Positions 1 through 10,599 of a stretch of DNA of 64,000 nt are shown one piece after another (position 1 is the stretch's first letter; every line of letters starts with the position of its first letter). Made by a program: the position numbers and the translations under genes. The notes below the pieces were generated by a model. That model was given only the letters and a program-made list of their open reading frames with translations. It ran no database searches and had not been told where the DNA came from. Source of the DNA: Diplolepis rosae (Eukaryota > Arthropoda > Insecta > Hymenoptera > Diplolepididae); assembly GCA_030998225.1 (NCBI GenBank), contig JAPYXD010000259.1, forward strand, positions 4,635,001 through 4,699,000. Direction: 5' to 3'.

Positions 1-422
1 TGGAGCATGAGAGACACCATCGTGTCAGGGGTGAGTTGTGCGCCCACTTCCCGACCGACAGCCTCTCTTGCCACGCCCCACCTAGCACAGAAAAAGAGTG
101 TGTGCTCTGCATTATCCACAAGGGATCCGCTGAAGCTACACGACTCGTCGTCTCTCTTCTTGAAGCGCTTCAGGTACGAATTAAAGCAACCATGGCCCGA
201 AACCTCTTGCACCAGGTAAAAGCCGACTTGACCGTGCTTTCTATCCAGCCAGGTGGTGAACTCCTGGATCAGACGGCGTGTCCATCTCCCGGATTGGTCA
301 CCATGCCATCTCGCCTGCCATTTCTCGACGAGTCTGCGCCTTCCATCCTTGCGGATGGCCTCCTTCTCGCGAGCGATTTCCTGCAGGTTTGTTAAGCAGG
401 TGAGCTCCTTACGGAGTTTTAG
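1..422 (-). pseudogene. 3' end of non-LTR retrotransposon ORF2 (R1/I-type)
   Basis: Read on the minus strand, one frame is open from about 439 to the window edge. It encodes the C-terminal part of a non-LTR retrotransposon polyprotein, after the reverse transcriptase domain. Seen: RRLVEKWQARW, LIQEFTTWLDRKHG, FYLVQEVSGHGCF, SYLKRF, then a zinc-knuckle-like CSFSG...DNAEHTLFFCARW block. This order (HG, FYL.Q..SGHGCF, AEH.LF.C.RW) is typical of R1/TRAS/I-like ORF2 tails. The second knuckle cysteine appears to be Ser (CSFSG where CSFCG is usual), which suggests decay. The fragment is cut by the window start and its 5' side ends near 422 against mariner sequence. The plus-strand reading frames here are shadows of this gene. 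Confidence 0.82.
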
Positions 423-450
423 TGACGCTACTTTTGTAATTTTCAAAACA

Positions 451-1594
451 ATAGAAAAATCTGAATTTCATGTGTTGATAAAGCATTGCTTTTTAATGGG
501 AAAAAGTATCGTTCAAGCAAAGCAATATCTTGACAAGTTTTATTCGGACTCTGCTCCATCGAGAAAAAAGGTAGAGAAGTGGTTTGCTGATTTTAAATGC
601 GTCCGTACAAACAGCGATGACGCTGAACTCTCTGGTCGCCCAAAATCGGCAGTTGTTCCGGAAAACATAACAAAAGTCTACAAAATAGTTTTGGCGATCG
701 TAAATTAAAGTTGCGTGAGATAGCTGACACCTTAAAGATATCTTATCTTGCGTTAGAATACGCCTTTCCGCACTTGATACGAAATATACGATTCTGCGTC
801 GGTATATGACAATGGATGAAACATAGATCCACCATTACACGGGAAAGGAACTCGGCAGTATGCTCGTTCGCGACAGTGGCGTCACACGCTCAGAGTGTGC
901 GTGCGTCTAACTACCACGTTTTGGCAGGACGACGGCGCCACTTGGGAGATCACGCGCCAATAGCTAGCGGCAGGAAATGTGCCAAACTTGTGCCGGCTTC
1001 CAAAATGTGCCAAGCTGAAAGAAGCCGGCACAAGTTTGGCACATTTCCTGCTGCTAGCTATTGGCGCGTGATCTCTCAAGTGGCGTCACCGTCCCGCCAA
1101 AACGTGGCAGTTAGACGCACGCACACTCTGAGCGCGTGACGCCACTGTCGCGAGCGAGCAAACTTCCGAGTTCCTTTCCCGTGTACACACCTGAAACAAA
1201 AAGATCGTCAGCTGAGTGAAAGGCAGCTGGTGAAAGCCATCCAAATTTAAAAAAATAACGGCCTCACATGCAAAAGAAAAAAGTGCTGTTCCGCCAAGAC
1301 AATGCACCGTGCCACAAGTCCATGAAAACGATGGTCAAATTGAATGACTCAAGCTTCGAATTGCCTCCTCACCCACCATATTCTTCAGATCTGGCCCCCA
1401 GCGACTACTGGCTCTTTGCTGAACTGAAAAAAATGCTCCAGGGAAAGAGATTTGGCTCCAATGAAGAAATGATTGCGGAAAATGAGGCCTATTTTGAGAA
1501 CAAAGATGAATCATTCTACAAAAAAGGCATCGAAAAGTTAGAGAAGCATTGGAATGAATATATTACGCTTGAAGGAAACTATGTTGATGAATAA
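451..1594 (+). pseudogene. Mariner transposase pseudogene 1
   Basis: The N-terminal helix-turn-helix region is readable (EKSEFHVLIKHCFLMGKSIV, then SGRPKSAVVPENI), with the start Met replaced by Ile (ATA at 451). The frame breaks near 706. The first catalytic Asp is visible in a VTMDE remnant (about 807-821), but the following Trp codon is a TAG stop. After the inserted palindrome only a short ETKR-like stretch remains. The coding sequence then jumps to the second catalytic block (RQDNAPCHKSMKTM, from 1268) and the third (SSDLAPSDYW). The C-terminus ends at TAA 1592-1594. An intact family member has about 340-350 residues; roughly a third is missing here. Assignment to the mellifera-type subfamily is by remembered family resemblance. 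Confidence 0.85.
838..1183. mobile_element. Palindromic MITE (CACGGGAAAGG ends) in mariner 1
   Basis: Near-perfect inverted repeat. Left arm starts CACGGGAAAGGAACTCGG, right arm ends with its complement, and the centre is near 1005-1018. Arms are about 165 bp and unusually GC-rich for this window. It is flanked by TA (836-837 and 1184-1185). Removing it and one TA restores the mariner reading HHYTPE, so the empty target is known. The ORFs seen inside on both strands are palindrome artefacts. Confidence 0.9.
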
Positions 1595-1659
1595 AGTCGA
1601 ATTTCTCGAAAAAAACTGTGTTTTTCTAAGTTAGACCGGAAACTTATTGAGTGATGTGT

Positions 1660-2034
1660 TATACATGTCAAACTTTTCAGCTGTGGTGAAAAATTGACGT
1701 GTCTCCCAATACCCCATGTCTTGAAATTCTCCAATTTCCCTTATTATTTTTCGAAAGCTTCAAATTTTGTTCTCATAAAAAATAATGTTTTTTCTTTCCT
1801 GAGACACAATTGATGCACAGAGAAAAATAGTATCTGGTCATATTGACTAGGAATAATGTAGTTGGAAAAAAAGTGACTATAACGAGGGAGACTTGTTGTC
1901 GCTACTTGACCCATGGCTACAGTAACATGATTTGTAGCCATGGTAGCCATATTCTGAATACCTGGTCGTGGCGAATAGTTAACATCGTTGAAATTGTCCT
2001 TAACTCTTAAACCTAGCTAAGAGAACTTGAAAGA
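1660..2034. other. Intergenic or intronic, no gene recognised
   Basis: AT-rich. A weak inverted motif (AGTGACTATAACG near 1870 against GTAGTCACTATAACC near 2768, with a related stretch near 5245) suggests an eroded element whose body was later filled by the foldback at 2037-2738. No coding potential is supported. Confidence 0.4.
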
Positions 2035-2036
2035 TA

Positions 2037-2738
2037 GTCCAAGCAACAGGGAATTTGTTATGACATTATTTATTTCAGAAAACGGACTGCGCCATCAGAA
2101 GAAAGGTTGGTCATAGAATAATTGTGTCATGTTTTGGGCAACGAAATATGGTTTATAAATTTTTTATCAACATTTAAGATAAAAAAATTGCAATTTTTTT
2201 AGTTTTTTGTTTATAACATTAAAGTTAATTATCCAATTTTAATGACATCAATTGAAAAGTTGTAGACAAAGTAGCAGACTTTATGCTCGTCAAATTTATA
2301 AAAAAAACGGACACTTCAAGATAATACGTTTCCGCGCTATTGACACTTTAATTTATTTAATGCGATTAATTGTAAAATGTCTGCTTGCCGCAGAGGTGGT
2401 CCGATTATTATTTTGAAATGGCTTTTAAAAATATAAATCAAGCACAACAGAACGTCAATCTTGGTTTTTCGCTAAAATGTTGCAAAGTTGATTAAAAAAG
2501 GCCCAAACATGTCTCCAAACACCTGAACGTAGCAAAGTGACTGAGTGGTGGGGGGAGAAGGCTGTCACCTTGCTGCGTTCAGGCGTTTCGAGCCATGTTT
2601 GGGCCTTTTTTTTAATGAACTTTGCAACATTTTAGCGAAAAACCAAGATTGACGTTCTGTTGTGCTTGATTTATATTTTTAAAAGCAGTCCGATTTCTGA
2701 AATAAATAATGTCATAACAAATTCCCTGTTGCTTGGAC
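2037..2738. mobile_element. Foldback element with TA target duplication
   Basis: Outer arms 2037-2095 and 2686-2738 (GTCCAAGCAACAGGG and complement), inner arms about 2420-2541 and 2563-2690 (TTTTCGCTAAAATGTTGC and complement), centre near 2552. TA flanks both ends (2035-2036, 2739-2740). The left half carries about 320 bp (2096-2419) with no partner on the right, so one arm has a deletion or the other an insertion. No ORF. Confidence 0.8.
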
Positions 2739-3001
2739 TAACATTGAGTTGTCATGGCTAGAATAACGTAGTCACTATAACCAGTGCAGCAAAGTTCACA
2801 CTCGTTGAATCCGCTGTGTATTGTTTCGAGTAATGCATATTATTTTTTACTTTTTACTTTTAAAGCTTCAACTCGCTCTACAGATACCGACAAATAGATT
2901 TTCAGAAGAGATGCTATGAAAAATACAATGTTCCCCGTAGTGACTTTATGCATTTGATTTTGGCAATTTGATTTCACATAATTTTATCGTTGACACTTAC
3001 A
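2739..3001. other. Spacer, nothing recognised
   Basis: AT-rich sequence between two transposable elements; no ORF, RNA gene or repeat boundary is evident. Confidence 0.3.
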
Positions 3002-5225
3002 TACAGGGTGTCTAAAAAGTCCCGGGACGGTTGGATATTTCCTCAGGTAAAATAATTCTCAAAAAAACGAAGGTCATTCCTGAAGTAAATTTCAACGAAG
3101 AATTCAATGGTGAACTTCATTTTGACCTTGAAGTTGACCTTCATGGCTTTTTGAAGGTCAAATTTGCTTTTTTATATGGAAACCCCCTTTTTCACATCTG
3201 CAATAGATAGAGCGAAAAATACTACGTTCAAGTACGTACCCAAGTCATAGGTCAATTGTAACGCTCAAGGTCAATTAGAGGTTATTTGAAATAAACATAG
3301 TTTTCCAAAAGGACAGTGCAATTCCTGAAGCATTTTTCAACGGAGAATTCAATGGTGAGCTCTGTATTGATCTTGGTTACAGCGTTTTGAATATTGTAAA
3401 ATCATATGTATAGGAAATTTTTCATTAAAAGTTCCAGGAGTTCTGGTGAGAGTTCTGTTCCTCCCCAAAGAGTTATATAAAAAAGTCCTATACCGTTTTT
3501 CGATACCTAAGTCAATACCTAAGGCGATACCATAAGTCCTATACCGTTTTTCTATCTCCATACGAATATTACGAATCGAAACTAAATTTACGTATTACGA
3601 GTACATACTTATTTTTTTTTGCTAAAAGATTATTATGGCGCAAGCTGAACTTTCGGAACGAGAGAGGGTATCTGTATTAATGATGCGTGGTTGGGGAGAT
3701 CGAGTTCGATCTTATGATCAAGTTCGTTTGCTTTTTAATCGCACTTTTCGTAATGTAGAAGGGCTAAATCCTGTCTCAAAATCAACAATTGAAAGAACTG
3801 TAAGGTGCTTTACGAATCATGGATCTATCAAGGACCTTCAGAGAACTGGTCGGCCAAAATCTGCAGGATCTGTGGAGATGCAGATGGACATAGCCCAAGC
3901 ATTTGTTGAAAACCCACACCTTAGTTTACGTCGAGTTGGTGATGAGCGTGACGTTGCTCCTAAGACAGTGCGAAACATTTTAAAAAACATTAATTTCCAT
4001 CCTTACAAACTTCATCTGGTACAAGAGCTCAATGAAGACGATCCTGATCGTCGGGTTGAATTTTGTGAAATTATGATGGGCAGAATTGATAGAGATCCTC
4101 TTTTCTTGTACAATACAGTATTTTCATATGAAGCTACTTTCACTTTGAAAGGTGAAGTTAACAGGCAAAATTATAGATATTGGTCCGACACAAATCCTGA
4201 TTGGCTGTTGGAGAGTCACATACAATATCCACAAAAGATTAATGTTTGGGCCGGTATCTTGAATGATACATTGATAGGCCCTTTCTTCATCAATGGTAAT
4301 CTCAATGCCCGTGCATATGAATTGCTTCTCAGAAACCAAATTGTACCAAGAATAAGGGAGATTACGGGCGATAATTTTCAAAATATTTGGTTCCAGCAGG
4401 ACGGAGCAGCGGCTCATTACGGTAGGGAGGTTCGAGCATATTTGGATACTCAGTTCCCTCATAGGTGGATTGGAAGAAGGAGTGAAATCGAGTGGCCTGC
4501 TAGATCTCCTGATCTGACGCCTCTCGACTATTTTCTTTGGGGTTAGTTAAAGAGCAAAGTATACTCAACGCAACCCCAAAGCTTAGACGAATTGCAGAAT
4601 CGGATTCTGCAAGAGGCTACTTTGATTGATAGGGAGATGATTCGTAATGCTGTAACTCATTTTTACATTCGCATAGCTTTTTGTCAAGAAGCTCAAGGTT
4701 TTCAGTTCGAACATCTTCATTGAAGCGTCAGAGGCAAGGGGACTCACGCTAATCAAGCACCCCAAAGGGAACAGAATTTACTACATCGACGTCGTTGTCC
4801 TTGGGTAATGCTAAACGTAAACGTAAACTGCTTGGAAAAAACCTTGAGAAAACCTTGAAGATCATCATCAAGATCAATACAGAGCTCACCAATGAATTTC
4901 TCGTTGAAATTTACTTCAGGAATTACACTGACCTCTTGGAAAACTTTGTTAATTTCAAATAACCTTTAACTGACCTGGAACGTTACAATTGACCTATGAC
5001 TTGGGTACGTACTTGAACGTAGTATTTTTCGCTCTATCGATTGCAGATGTGAAAAAGGGGGTTTCCATTTAAAAAAAAACAAATTTGACCTTCAAAAAGC
5101 CATGAAGGTCAACTTCAAGTTCAAAATAAAGTTTACCATTGAATTCTTCGTTGAAATTTACTTCAGGAATGACCTTCACTTTTTTGAAAAATATTTTACC
5201 TGAGGAAATATCCAACCGTCCCGGA
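3002..5225 (+). mobile_element. Tc1/mariner-superfamily element with ~380-bp inverted repeats
   Basis: The left end is TA then CAGGGTGTCTAAAAAGTCCC. The left inverted repeat runs about 3004-3385 and is matched in reverse by about 4850-5225 (shared landmarks: GGTTGGATATTTCCTCAGG, GGAAACCCCCTTTTTCACA, GACTTGGGTACGTACTTGAA). The outermost ~20 bp are missing on the right, where the sequence stops after CCGTCCCGG. A transposase gene lies between the repeats. The short CAGGGTGTC... terminus is common among insect Tc1/mariner relatives; the long inverted repeats are the less usual part. It probably sits in an intron of the protease gene that follows. Confidence 0.85.
3635..4723 (+). pseudogene. DD41D-type transposase with one nonsense codon
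   Basis: ATG at 3635 opens a 303-residue frame ending in TAG 4544-4546; the same frame continues to TGA 4721-4723, so one nonsense mutation splits a ~362-residue protein. N-terminal helix-turn-helix (about residues 5-120, including SKSTIERTVRCF and RTGRPKSAG) resembles the DUF4817-type domain of this group. The DDE domain follows: VFSYEATF at 162-169 (the first catalytic Asp is Tyr165), then VNRQNYRYW, FQQDGAAAHYG (Asp256) and ARSPDLTPLDYFLWG (Asp298). Exactly 41 residues separate the second and third Asp. With Tyr165 and the stop, it should be inactive. Subfamily placement is by motif only. Confidence 0.9.
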
Positions 5226-5394
5226 ATTAAAACTGTGATAACATTACATAGTCGCTGTGACTACATTACTTAGTCACGGCGACCACTTTTAGTACCTATA
5301 TTCACGGGTCAACCATTGCTTGAATTCAACCACAAAAAGTAGTTAATGACATTTGCAACTACATATATCACGTCACTATGCCCAGGATTTTTAA

Positions 5395-5497
5395 TAACTG
5401 TTGTAATATCATTTCAAGTCCTAAAATCGTAGAAAAACTTTTTTCCCAGAGACCTGATTTTTGGCAGGATAACTACCTTAAAGCAGCATTGGTCTTT
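5395..5497. mobile_element. Fragment: right end of a TTAA-type element
   Basis: The stretch ending ...ACTACCTTAA resembles 48005-48096 (both contain AGACCTGATTTTTGGCA then ACTACCTTAA) and, more distantly, the right ends at 43045 and 46122. No left partner is seen. Confidence 0.55.
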
Positions 5498-5531
5498 TTT
5501 CCTTAATTTAATACTTTCTTTTTCATTTTAG

Positions 5532-5903
5532 GGAGACGCTGGGAGTCCATTGCTTTACAAGGGGCAGGTTGCAGGAATCGTTTCTCACGGAAATTTAGCC
5601 ATAGTAGGTTTTCCTGTCGTAAACACAAGAGTTAGTAAATTTAATAATTTTATTAAAAGCACGATTGATAAGCGAAATGAAGATTTAAAAAGATTGGAAC
5701 AAGCAATTTCTTCAAATAGAAATGAAAATCAAAATAAATGTGAAAATGGCGAAGAAAATAAAGATGAAGTAACGATTCAAATAGAAGATGAAGAAGCGTT
5801 TATAGCTGAGGGTCGTAGGCGCAAAGGAAAATTGCCTATGGAATATCCTAAACATGATCCGCTTAAAGAACCACTTTTGTCTCGGCGTGGATTTCATATC
5901 TAA
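5532..5903 (+). CDS. Terminal exon of a serine protease homolog (S1A), catalytically dead
   Basis: The open frame is preceded by a pyrimidine tract and a TTTTAG acceptor ending at 5531, and starts in phase 0 with Gly. The first residues are GDAGSPLLYKGQVAGIVSHG, the position of the GDSGGP motif of trypsin-like proteases. The nucleophile Ser195 is Ala and the following Gly197 is Ser. Next comes GFPVVNTRVSKFNNFI, matching the conserved G.P.V.TRV...I end of the fold; the usual C191-C220 cysteine pair is absent. Residues beyond about 50 form a charged tail (rich in Glu, Asn, Lys) ending GRRRKGKLPM...SRRGFHI, longer than in ordinary trypsins. The exon codes 123 residues to TAA 5901-5903. Upstream exons, including His57 and Asp102, are not recognisable in the 5.5 kb to the left, so they lie outside the window or beyond a transposon-filled intron. 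Inactive relatives act in immune or developmental cascades; the role here is unknown. Confidence 0.85.
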   Translation, partial: GDAGSPLLYKGQVAGIVSHGNLAIVGFPVVNTRVSKFNNFIKSTIDKRNEDLKRLEQAISSNRNENQNKCENGEENKDEVTIQIEDEEAFIAEGRRRKGKLPMEYPKHDPLKEPLLSRRGFHI

Positions 5904-5979
5904 CACAATGAAGGGAAATTAAAATATCTCTCAAATATGGCATTTTTTATTTAAGAACATCATGTCATTACTTGATATT

Positions 5980-5989
5980 AATAAATAAA
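5980..5989 (+). terminator. Candidate polyadenylation signals
   Basis: Two overlapping AATAAA hexamers (5980-5985, 5984-5989), about 80 bp after the protease-homolog stop codon; likely 3' end of that mRNA. Confidence 0.55.
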
Positions 5990-5999
5990 TTCAATGGAA

Positions 6000-6520
6000 C
6001 CATTATATAGATGAAGTGATAAATTTGAATCTTGGGATATCTATAAATTATTGCACCAAGAGAAATATCACCATGTCGACAGTTGTTCATTGTCCCTCTT
6101 TTTCTTTATATACTCGATATTTTTCACCCTAGCAAAAAAATTATACAGCCCAAGAATGGGCTTCATGTACCAAAGACTATAGTCAATCACTAATTTTTTT
6201 TTTTGCTTAGCTTCTAGTTCCTTTCCATTTTCGGTTAATTCGGTAATTCAACAAGATTTGTAAACATTTTTAACATGTTGGCCTTTGGTTTCAAATATTC
6301 GAAGTATTAAGGTTTGGGTATTTTCAGGTTCTGAAGTCTTTGAGGCAATTTATATTTTTCGTGGATGTTTGCGAAGCTAATTGCTTTTTCTGTTTGAGTT
6401 TTTTTTCAATTAAAATGATTTGAAAGATAAATTTTCAGCTCTAGAAAACATGGTGTATGTTAAGTGATTAGCAATTATACGTATACCATCTGATATATCT
6501 TAGAATTATGACAGACGTTA
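6000..6520. other. Downstream flank of the protease exon, no gene seen
   Basis: AT-rich unique sequence without supported coding or RNA features. Confidence 0.3.
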
Positions 6521-6523
6521 GAG

Positions 6524-6570
6524 CAATACTGGTGCAGTACTGGCGCAGTACTGGCGTAGTAGTGGTGGCG
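6524..6570. repeat. Short imperfect tandem repeat
   Basis: Imperfect copies of a roughly 12-bp unit, ACTGGYGCAGT / ACTGGCGTAGT, in a row. Confidence 0.6.
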
Positions 6571-6777
6571 TATATTTCAATGTGACAAGTTTTTTTTGTA
6601 CATTGAAGTAAAGTATATTAAAAATTAAAACCCCCGGTCTCTAAGTGTATGAACTTCTGTACTATGCCGTTTGAAAAATGCAAAGCTCATTTCTTTCAAG
6701 ATAATATGGTTACCTGCTTGAAGTAACTCAAGTTACTTTTTGAACAAAAAAGAGTAAAAATGAATTTTTTTCGCCCC

Positions 6778-7885
6778 GCAGCACAGTTGTTTTTAGAAAT
6801 TCTCAGCATTAAATTCGTGAGAAAAATGTTGATTGCGATTTTTAAATTTTTCCACAAAGCAACAATTCATAAACCAAAAAATTTGCCTGCTTTGCGGGCA
6901 CATTCTCATCGCGCGCTCCGGGATATTTAAACGTCGCGCTTAGCGCTCGATCTTATGCTCTTCGCATACATTTAAGTTTATTTCTTATAATTTGATACTG
7001 AAGCTCAAATCAATTTTTCTAGAATTATTACAACTGCTCTCATAGAACAGAAATAATTCTATTAATATTTAAATCAATTATTATAAACAAATTCTTACTT
7101 TCATGTATTTCTCGTTGACAAAATGTTTTGTTTGACTCTAATTGGTAAGATTTTTCATAAGTCATAATCTGCACCAAAAAATTCACATAAGTTAACAAAT
7201 ACTATCACTAATTTCAAACTCAACTAATTAATTGTTATAAACATTTTTATAAACGAATTCTCATCTTATGAATTTTCATCACAGATAGATTGATTTCTCG
7301 AACCAGTAATGATTCATAATTGCCCTTAAAAGCAATTTTAAACGTCAATCCTAATCAAACATAAAAATTATAGTTTTTTAACAACAATTCCTACAAACAA
7401 ATGATCCATTCGGCCGTTTACTCTAAGAAAAAAATTATTTTTATTGCATTTATCGTTGAAATGACATTTTTTGTGATAATTAACCAACGAAATTATTTTT
7501 AAAATAATTTATATGATTGTAATAAACATTTTTTTAACCAAAATTTTAGATTTATCACTTTTTCATCCAGATAAGCCGTTTTGTAAGGAAATTATCCTCC
7601 AATAAACTAACAGTGATTCTAGAACTAGATATGAGACACTTAATAACAAATTGTTTAATTGGTAATAACATTTTCTATGAACAAAAGTCACAATCTGCCG
7701 TTTTATGGTAGAAATAAATGATTTTCACACCAATTATTTTTTATATTAGAACAAACATATATAATTTGTTAATCAATATTGTTGGTTACATATCACAATT
7801 GAGCTTATCTCAATGAAAAAAATTTTAAAATCGCAATCGAAAATTTTCTTCAGAACTTAATGCTGAGAATTCTAAAAACAAAATT
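6778..7885. mobile_element. Foldback element with AT-rich body
   Basis: TTTTTAGAAATTCTCAGCAT near 6790 is mirrored by ATGCTGAGAATTCTAAAAAC near 7860, and pairing continues inward (GATTGCGATTTT against AAAATCGCAATC). Arms are about 80 bp. The body includes a family A start (6884-7010) and AT-rich sequence with a family T end motif (CAAACTCAACTAATTAATT, about 7217). Confidence 0.65.
6884..7010 (+). repeat. Family A fragment (left end)
   Basis: TGCTTTGCGGGCACATTCTC, two CGCGC units, then ATGCTCTTCGCATACATTTA and TTATTTCTTATAATTTGATA. Same order as at 41437 and 61219, and in reverse at 33500-33600. Confidence 0.8.
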
Positions 7886-8129
7886 CAAAATTGGCTAAGA
7901 AATACGACTTGTAGCCGATTATGAACAGTAGATTCCTATTTTGGACCACTGTGTGCAAGGGGGCAGTAAAATACACTTTATGACCCGCTAGTAGAAAAAA
8001 TTATTTATTTGTCCAAAATAATTTAGGCATATACAAGTTAATGTAGATATATTATTTTTAGTTATGATGATGAACAAAGTTTACATATCACAAAGTCGAT
8101 AAATTTCTAAAATTGAACTTTTCTCAATT

Positions 8130-8320
8130 ATTTCAAATTAATTAGTTGAGTTTGAAATTTTGGTCACTGCCTATTTCTGTGGAGAAGGAGATGTTGGACG
8201 CCTGTGTAGCTCAGTGGTTAGAGTAGTCGACCGGCAATCGAAAGACCTGGGCTCGAATCCCAGCGCAGTCGAAAGCGTCTTTTTTTCCACAGAAAGACTT
8301 TCAAATTCTTAAAATGTTTT
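8130..8320 (+). repeat. Family T tRNA-like repeat, copy 1
   Basis: Positions 8200-8270 fold as a tRNA-like cloverleaf: A box TAGCTCAGTGGTTAGAGTA, a 4-bp anticodon stem, a perfect T arm (CTGGG CTCGAAT CCCAG) and an acceptor stem with one mismatch. The loop holds GGC at the anticodon place, but position 33 is C instead of the near-universal T, so a functional tRNA is unlikely. TTTCTGTGGA upstream and TCCACAGAAAG downstream form an inverted repeat around it. The upstream AATTAGTTGAGTTTGAAATT recurs in other copies. Confidence 0.8.
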
Positions 8321-10005
8321 CTTAATTATTTACAGCAAAAATGGTCCGTTTTTATTTTCTCTGACATTTTCAGGGCGAACTTTTAGTGCTTTTAAAAATG
8401 AATATATAGAAACCTAAAAACGACAACACCTGCTTATTTCCTATATTCCACATGTCCTTAAGGCCATGTATCACTCATTGATTTTTACTCTCTAAATCAG
8501 GATTACTTGAAATTTTCAAAAATGATTTCAATCAGTGACTGACTGCTTCCTTTACATTAAATTACTTTTGACTGATTGAAATAAGAAAAAATTCCAACTG
8601 ATTAAGATTTAGAAAATGCATGCAAAATGTAACATCAAGTTGAAAATTTATAAAATTAAATAAAAAACATCAAAATTCTTTTTATATCTAAATAAAGCAG
8701 TTTTTACTGAACAATTATTATAAATTTCAAACATGTTTAAATTCACACCTCATTTTAAATGGACATTAGACTACAGACGAAGAAACGTCGGTTAAGTATC
8801 CTTAAGGGTTTTAAGATTTAAGTGAGTAACGGAGAAGTTAATTATAAAACAAAGATTGAAATTCATTAAAGAGAATAAGAACTTTTTTATTGGAATATCC
8901 ATTTCATGAAAAATAGAGAAACAATAAGGAACTTCTATCAGCTGTGGCATAGGTTTGATATAGATTTAAAACATTTATTTATTGCTTTAAGCATCCATGC
9001 AAAATAAAATTCCAATAAAGGCGAATGAAAATTCTTCTTGAGCTGTAATCTTCCCTACCACAGCTCGATCAATGTCATCTCAAGGTCATGTATATATACA
9101 TGCATGAAACTTCAAGAAAAACAGGAAGTCGTTTAACGGAATTATTTCCAGCTGGTATTTTTTTGGTTCAAGTAGCACACGGTGGTGCATAAAATACAAA
9201 TGTTTATTGACATTCAGATGGATAAAATTCGTATACAGGATTATAATTCAACTTATTATCCATTTTTTGTGTTATTCTATATCTGTCATTATTTTCTTAA
9301 TTGTGCTAAGAAGATTGACAAATAATCATTTCCAATCATAACTAATTGCATTGTTCCAAACGGATCTACGATTAAGATGTTATATTTAAAAATTTTCATA
9401 CTGTAAAAAAAATTCGGGGAATTTCCTTACAAGTTCTTAGAGATTATGTTGCATTTTTGCTTGGAAAACTTATTTTCACCAATATTTTAGAGAATTTACG
9501 TAAGACATCAAGTAATTTATAATTTCAAGTGGAAATGATCCAAATGTAGGAAACTGGTAAATGCCAAAAATTTTCTAGGAAATTTTCATCAAACCTCTTT
9601 AATTTATTAGGAAAATTGTGAAAATATTCTAAAGCTTTAGATTTTAAAGAACTTTCTTCAACACGTGTTTGCAAAAATTAAAGAAAAAGTGTCAAAATTA
9701 GCGCTTTAACCATTTTTGGCCAAATTGTCAGTTCATTCCAAAAAATTTTCTTTCTCAAAGTATTTTATTGGGAAGGAATGTTATTTTCAATTACTTCATA
9801 CCAAAGAAATATTTACATAAGTATTTTATATTTAGACTTAAACCACAGAAAACTTTGTGTATAATTTTACAATTTTGATGGTAAAGTTGAAATGTCACTG
9901 TCTACTTTATCAGGACACATGTCTCGGTATCAGTTAGGATACTTTTAATTTTTAACTCTACCATTAAATTTGTAAAATTATTAAACGCCGAAGAGCAATA
10001 TAACG
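8321..10005. other. AT-rich spacer, mostly unrecognised
   Basis: A worn family B-like stretch may lie at about 8486-8616 (TCAGT/ACTGA motifs between CTCTAAATC and GATTTAG). Near 9402 ACTGTAAAAAAAATTCGG resembles the start at 12677. No coding feature is supported. Confidence 0.4.
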
Positions 10006-10007
10006 AG

Positions 10008-10140
10008 GTCTTCCTGTGGAGAAGGGGATGTCAGACGCCTGTATACCTCAGTTGGCTAGAGCAGTCGACCGGCAATTGAAAGACCCGGGCTCGAATCCCA
10101 GCGCAGTCGAAAGTGTTTTTTTTTTTACAGAAAGATTTTA
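10008..10140 (+). repeat. Family T tRNA-like repeat, copy 2
   Basis: The tRNA-like part is 10037-10108, with an A-box-like CAGTTGGCTAGAGCA and B box GGGCTCGAATCCC, followed by the family tail ending TTTACAGAAAGATTTTAAAT. TGTGGAGAAGGGGATG upstream mirrors copy 1. Confidence 0.78.
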
Positions 10141-10317
10141 AATTATTCGAAAAATGTATAATATTATATGAAAACTTGGATACATTCCGTCTACATTCTG
10201 AATAATCAATCTCTTTGTCCATACCCACAATTGGAAAATCTTTAGTATGATACTACGCATTTATTTCAAAGTTTCTAATTAATTGTAAAAAAATTGTCAA
10301 TTTTTTAATCTCTTTTA

Positions 10318-10465
10318 ATAGTTGGTGTCGATTTGCGTGCGGAAAGTTTATTTTTCCGCACGAGTGCGGTAAAATTTTAAGATTGTTTTAATTTTCCGCA
10401 CACTTAAAGTTTTACCGCACTAGTGCGGGAAAATCAACTTTCTGCACGCAAAATGACACCAACAA
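10318..10465. mobile_element. Small palindromic element
   Basis: Inverted arms GTTGGTGTCGATTTGCGTGC (from 10321) and GCACGCAAAATGACACCAAC (to 10463). Two further internal palindromic blocks around TTTTCCGCAC/GTGCGG. About 143 bp, no ORF. Confidence 0.8.
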
Positions 10466-10599
10466 GGCTAACTTTCGGTGTAGAAGGACAAACAATTATT
10501 TTAGTCAAAAGCAATTGAGTTTTTTTAATTCATATAATAAAACGTAAATAATAAAATTCCCCATCAAAGAAACCCTAAGTTAGCGAAATTGTTTTATGT

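Larger units (their letters stand above)
423..1659 (+). mobile_element. Degenerate mariner element 1 (mellifera-like)
   Basis: Transposase remnants on the plus strand run from about 451 to 1594, followed by a mariner-type terminal repeat (CCGGAAACTTATTGAG at 1637-1652) close to a TA at 1660. The 5' terminal repeat and leader are missing: the left side abuts retrotransposon sequence near 422. The element carries a 346-bp palindromic insertion (838-1183) and has lost the central part of the transposase. It is not autonomous. Confidence 0.85.

Noticed and set aside
7..708. Plus-strand open frames of 70-151 codons over the first 400 bp
   Set aside because: They are shadows of the minus-strand retrotransposon ORF2 tail, which has recognisable protein motifs; the last one only becomes meaningful after 450, where it is mariner.
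816..1307. Three overlapping frames on both strands encoding similar peptides
   Set aside because: Produced by the palindromic MITE: both arms give the same peptide on opposite strands.
8200..8270. Functional tRNA gene with GGC anticodon
   Set aside because: Position 33 is C instead of T, the acceptor stem has a mismatch, and the sequence is part of a repeat present at least eight times; better explained as tRNA-like repeat family T.
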